Source: Glycine soja (taxonomy: Eukaryota > Streptophyta > Magnoliopsida > Fabales > Fabaceae). From it: 64,000 nucleotides of DNA. The position numbers and the translations under genes are program-made. The first letter of the stretch is position 1. The number at the start of each line of letters is the position of its first letter. Where the stretch lies: the NCBI RefSeq assembly GCF_004193775.1, contig NC_041020.1, positions 13,366,383 to 13,430,382 of the forward strand, written 5' to 3'. Shown here one piece after another: positions 61,335 through 64,000 of this stretch. The notes under the pieces were generated by a model that was given only the letters and a program-made list of their open reading frames with translations, was not told the origin of the DNA and made no database searches.

Positions 61335-62663
61335 TATCAATAGCCATAAAAATGAAAAAAATATTAATTTTAGGAACCTAAATGAAACCTTATACTTCTT
61401 TATCTATATGTTGTATTTTTATGATATCATTCATTAATTATTTTTGAATAAATATATCATTAATTATTTCTATTACTTTTTTTTCTCTTCCTTCTCAAGT
61501 TGTAAACACTTCCTAGAGGTATATTTCTTTTTCTTTTTCTTCCACGTGTCCCATTTTTTACCATTAAAGAGTGTTGTAAGCTTGTATTTGGTAATTGTGT
61601 GGAAAGAAAAGAAATGAAAAAAAAGGAAATAGAGTGAGTAGAAAGAAAGTGGAATGTAAAAATGTTTAGTTGAAGTGAAATATAGGAGAAAAGAGAAAAA
61701 ATATATATTTGAATTAAAGTGGTTTGGTAGGTAAAAAAAATTAGTATATTAACAAAAATACATTTTTACCCATGTTTACATAATTATTTTTTGCTTTTCT
61801 CTCTCAGCTTTCATGGTAGCCAAGCAGCAAAGGATGATTTTGTAAGAAGAAAATCAATCCCCTATGCTATGATCTGCTTATTTTGCACCTCTCTTTTCTC
61901 ATGATCACATTTGCAATGAAACTCTGTCATGTGCACCCTATGTATATTTTGAAACTTTCACGCGTCTTTCATATCAATCAAACTCCACAATTTCTTTTTT
62001 TCATCTCTTTTTCTACTCTTTCACTTTTATTCCTCAACATTTCATATCAACCAAACGGGCAATAAGGGTGGGATCTAAGAAAATATAATGAGAGATTTTT
62101 TTTAAAGAATAAATGTTGATTTAAATGTGAAATTTATTTATTTTCGTTAGGAAGATAACTCTAATTTCTTATCATTGTTTTTGTTTTTTTTGAAGAAGCA
62201 AGATAATTACTAAAACATAGACAGTGTTAGTAGGCCCGGTCCATATGAATTACAAGTATAAAAAAAACAGATACAAGCCCGGAATTTCACCCAAAAACAA
62301 AAAGCCGTACAAGCCCGTAAAACACCCAAAATTATCCCATAACACTAATTTCTTGTTGTTTACAATCGTATTTCTATCGCTTCAGATCAGCAGTTTGATT
62401 TTCCTTCTCTAAAAATTAGAGTTCTTGATAGATCCAAGGACCTCCCTTCCATCTGCCTGGCCCATACATATGGAGGTCCAGGGAAATTAAAATTAACTAC
62501 CTATGTTTTTATCTTTGTTATATCATATTTTTTTTAATCAGCAAAACAGATCAATATTATATATCATATTAACAAAGGACGTGAGAGAGGGGAGGATTGA
62601 AAACATTAAGCAACTAAGCATAGATGTACAACATGTACCCTTTAAAGAAAAAACCAATTCATT

Positions 62664-62708
<45 letters not shown>

Positions 62709-63516
62709 AATTATCGATGGATAAGAATCGGAAAAACTCATTTTGGAGGCTCTAAAAATTTAGTTATAGATTTTATACAACAAATACTTGTGCCCATAAG
62801 TTCAATATACCCTCTGTTTGGCAACCATTCTCTTGGCTACAGTTCTGTACTCGATAACACCCTCTCCCACTCAAATAGTCTTCCAAGAGTGTATTAATGT
62901 GCCTTCTAGTTCGTATGTCTCCAAAACAAAATAATGCATGTTAAACTTCTTGCACCATTTGAACACAGAGAAGGTTGATGATTCAAAATATTTTTCCAGT
63001 AAGAATTTTCAAATATAAGATCTTGGTAGTGAACACACGTGCACTATGTAATTTTTCTTTTTTAAAAATTTCTTCTTCTTAATCATATATAAAATTGTTA
63101 TAAATTCACCTGTTTCCCCACTTTGCATGAAGTTCCATGATCAAAAGCTGTTCCTCGGGTGTAATATTCCCTCTTCTAACATCAGGACGGAGGTAGTTTA
63201 GCCACCGGAGCCGGCAACTCTTTCCGGTACGTTTAAGTCCTGTTCAAGCATGATGAGTCATATCTCTGGCCTAGGGCTTTAGTTGGAACGAAAGAAAAAG
63301 AAGAAGAAGAAAATAGAAAGAGAATACTCAAAGAATAATAAATAAAAAAGGTTGAAGAGAATGAAAAATATGTTTACCAGCAGCCTTGGCCAAAGAGTTC
63401 CAAACCCCTTCCCCGTGATTGGCAATATAGGTGATCAAGATTAAGTCTTCTTCCATTGTCCATGGCCCCTTTCTCACTTCAGGATCATGAGACGTGTTGC
63501 CAAGCTTCTTGTCCAT
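58495..63516 (-). CDS. R2R3-MYB transcription factor, subgroup 19 (MYB21/24/57-like), copy B
   Basis: Exons are 63378-63516, 63110-63239 and 58495-58840, with GT-AG introns in the same phases as copy A. They sum to 615 bases, 204 residues, with no internal stop. The start is [19 protein letters not shown], in the matching place to copy A and 67-74 bases after the TTTAAATA box. The DNA-binding domain differs from copy A at only a few residues (for example KRTGKSC instead of KRNGKSC). The linker after R3 has gained a duplicated SS(S)FQQQ-type stretch. The C-terminus reads [16 protein letters not shown]: the core activation motif is present but the LLNGD ending typical of the group is replaced. 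Expected role: nuclear activator in jasmonate-dependent flower development and phenylpropanoid or flavonol control, by family. Intron 2 is 4.3 kb with several microsatellites. Confidence 0.95.
60135..60159. repeat. C25 homopolymer
   Basis: 25 consecutive C in MYB-B intron 2. The length may be affected by sequencing. Confidence 0.9.
61278..61333. repeat. (TAA)n microsatellite
   Basis: About 18 TAA/ATA units in MYB-B intron 2. Confidence 0.95.
62668..62706. repeat. (AT)n microsatellite
   Basis: About 19 AT units in MYB-B intron 2. Confidence 0.95.
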
Positions 63517-63805
63517 TATTTTGTGTGAGAGAATAAAGAGAAAGGAAGAGAGATATTGAGATCTTAATGATGGGTTGGAGGGTTTAAATAGAGGCAAGGC
63601 CAAGTCATTTGATAAGTGTAATGAAACTTTTTTATTAGGGACAACGAGAGATTTTTACGTACCTAACTATGTTTATAATGTTATAACATATGCATGCATG
63701 ACTATGATTTAGGTTTCTTGGCAAACTATATAGCTTAAGAGACAAGAGTCTTTACGTACTCTCAAGTCACGCACTTGCACTTTGAACATCAGGTATCTAT
63801 GCTAT
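63517..63805 (-). promoter_or_regulatory. MYB-B promoter region, conserved with MYB-A
   Basis: Shares ACGTACCTAACTATGTTTAT, GCATGCATGACTATG and CAAGTCACGCAC with 7584-7890. Conservation fades after about 63805. Confidence 0.6.
63583..63590 (-). promoter_or_regulatory. TATA-like box of MYB-B
   Basis: TATTTAAA on the minus strand in the same CCTCTATTTAAACCC context as MYB-A, followed by a CT-rich leader. Confidence 0.65.
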
Positions 63806-64000
63806 ACATTTTCTTCAAAAGAAGAAAAGAGATGAGATATATATTTTAGAAATAGACTTAATAAATATGAATGTAGGTTTTTATTTATATTTTTTCAATT
63901 TTAGTCTTAAAGTGTGAATTTAGAGGAACTAAAAATAAAATCATAAAAGAATTATCGTTCGAAAAGGAAAATTACAGAAGAGACTAAAAATAAAAATATA
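63806..64000. other. AT-rich window edge, nothing seen
   Basis: No feature could be supported. Confidence 0.5.

Larger units (their letters stand above)
58841..63109 (-). other. MYB-B intron 2
   Basis: A 4.3-kb intron, 1.6 kb longer than in copy A. The extra length seems to lie mainly in 60700-62400, which is pyrimidine-rich and contains (TAA)n and possible MITE remnants (61575-62060 has CCCGTTTGGTT-like ends). Blocks at 59860-60060 and about 62415-62870 match intron 2 of copy A. Confidence 0.75.

Overview
The window looks like nuclear DNA of a legume, most likely soybean or a close Glycine relative. The basis is AT-rich plant sequence, plant R2R3-MYB exons with canonical GT-AG introns, Athila-, Tekay/Del- and Ogre-type LTR retrotransposons, CACTA ends rich in short subterminal repeats, and an Au-type SINE. 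The species is an inference from repeat and gene style, not a database match.

Only two intact genes are seen. MYB-A (stop 4212, start 7583) and MYB-B (stop 58495, start 63516) are both on the minus strand. They are head-to-tail paralogues of the MYB21/MYB24/MYB57 type (subgroup 19, jasmonate-linked floral regulators). Each has three exons with identical intron phases, encoding 206 and 204 residues. The duplication is larger than the genes: the 3' flanks (about 2741-4211 and 56945-58494), blocks of intron 2, and the promoters (about 7584-7890 and 63517-63805, each with a TTTAAATA box) are also recognisably paired. About 49 kb of transposable-element debris separates the two units.

Layout: 1-1700 holds a broken copia gag and leader. 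1701-2740 is AT-rich spacer. 2741-7890 is the MYB-A unit. 7901-9386 is spacer with a 107-bp tandem duplication. 9387-31135 is a nested retrotransposon block: a plus-strand LTR split by an antisense solo LTR of its own family; a minus-strand retroelement remnant with another solo LTR; a CACTA end carrying Ulp1-protease exon remnants; and a minus-strand Tekay-like chromovirus whose integrase is split by a 6.4-kb Athila-like element. 31444-37860 is LINE ORF1-like debris split by an Ogre-type solo LTR and other sequence including a TRIM. 40675-43260 is a large solo LTR. 43908-49476 is a possible CACTA-type element containing intron-bearing fragments of an NFU iron-sulfur scaffold gene and of a cyclopropane-fatty-acid-synthase gene, plus an Au SINE inside a captured exon. 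49640-50265 is a 170-bp tandem array. 50504-53800 is a non-autonomous LTR element with a 24-bp in-frame repeat. 54700-55310 is an unassigned GC-richer island. 55728-56136 is a Tourist-like MITE. 56945-63805 is the MYB-B unit.

The two MYB genes are the only likely functional genes. The rest documents repeated insertion, solo-LTR formation and gene-fragment capture between tandem duplicates. Identities were judged by eye from motifs and repeat comparison; none was checked by database search.
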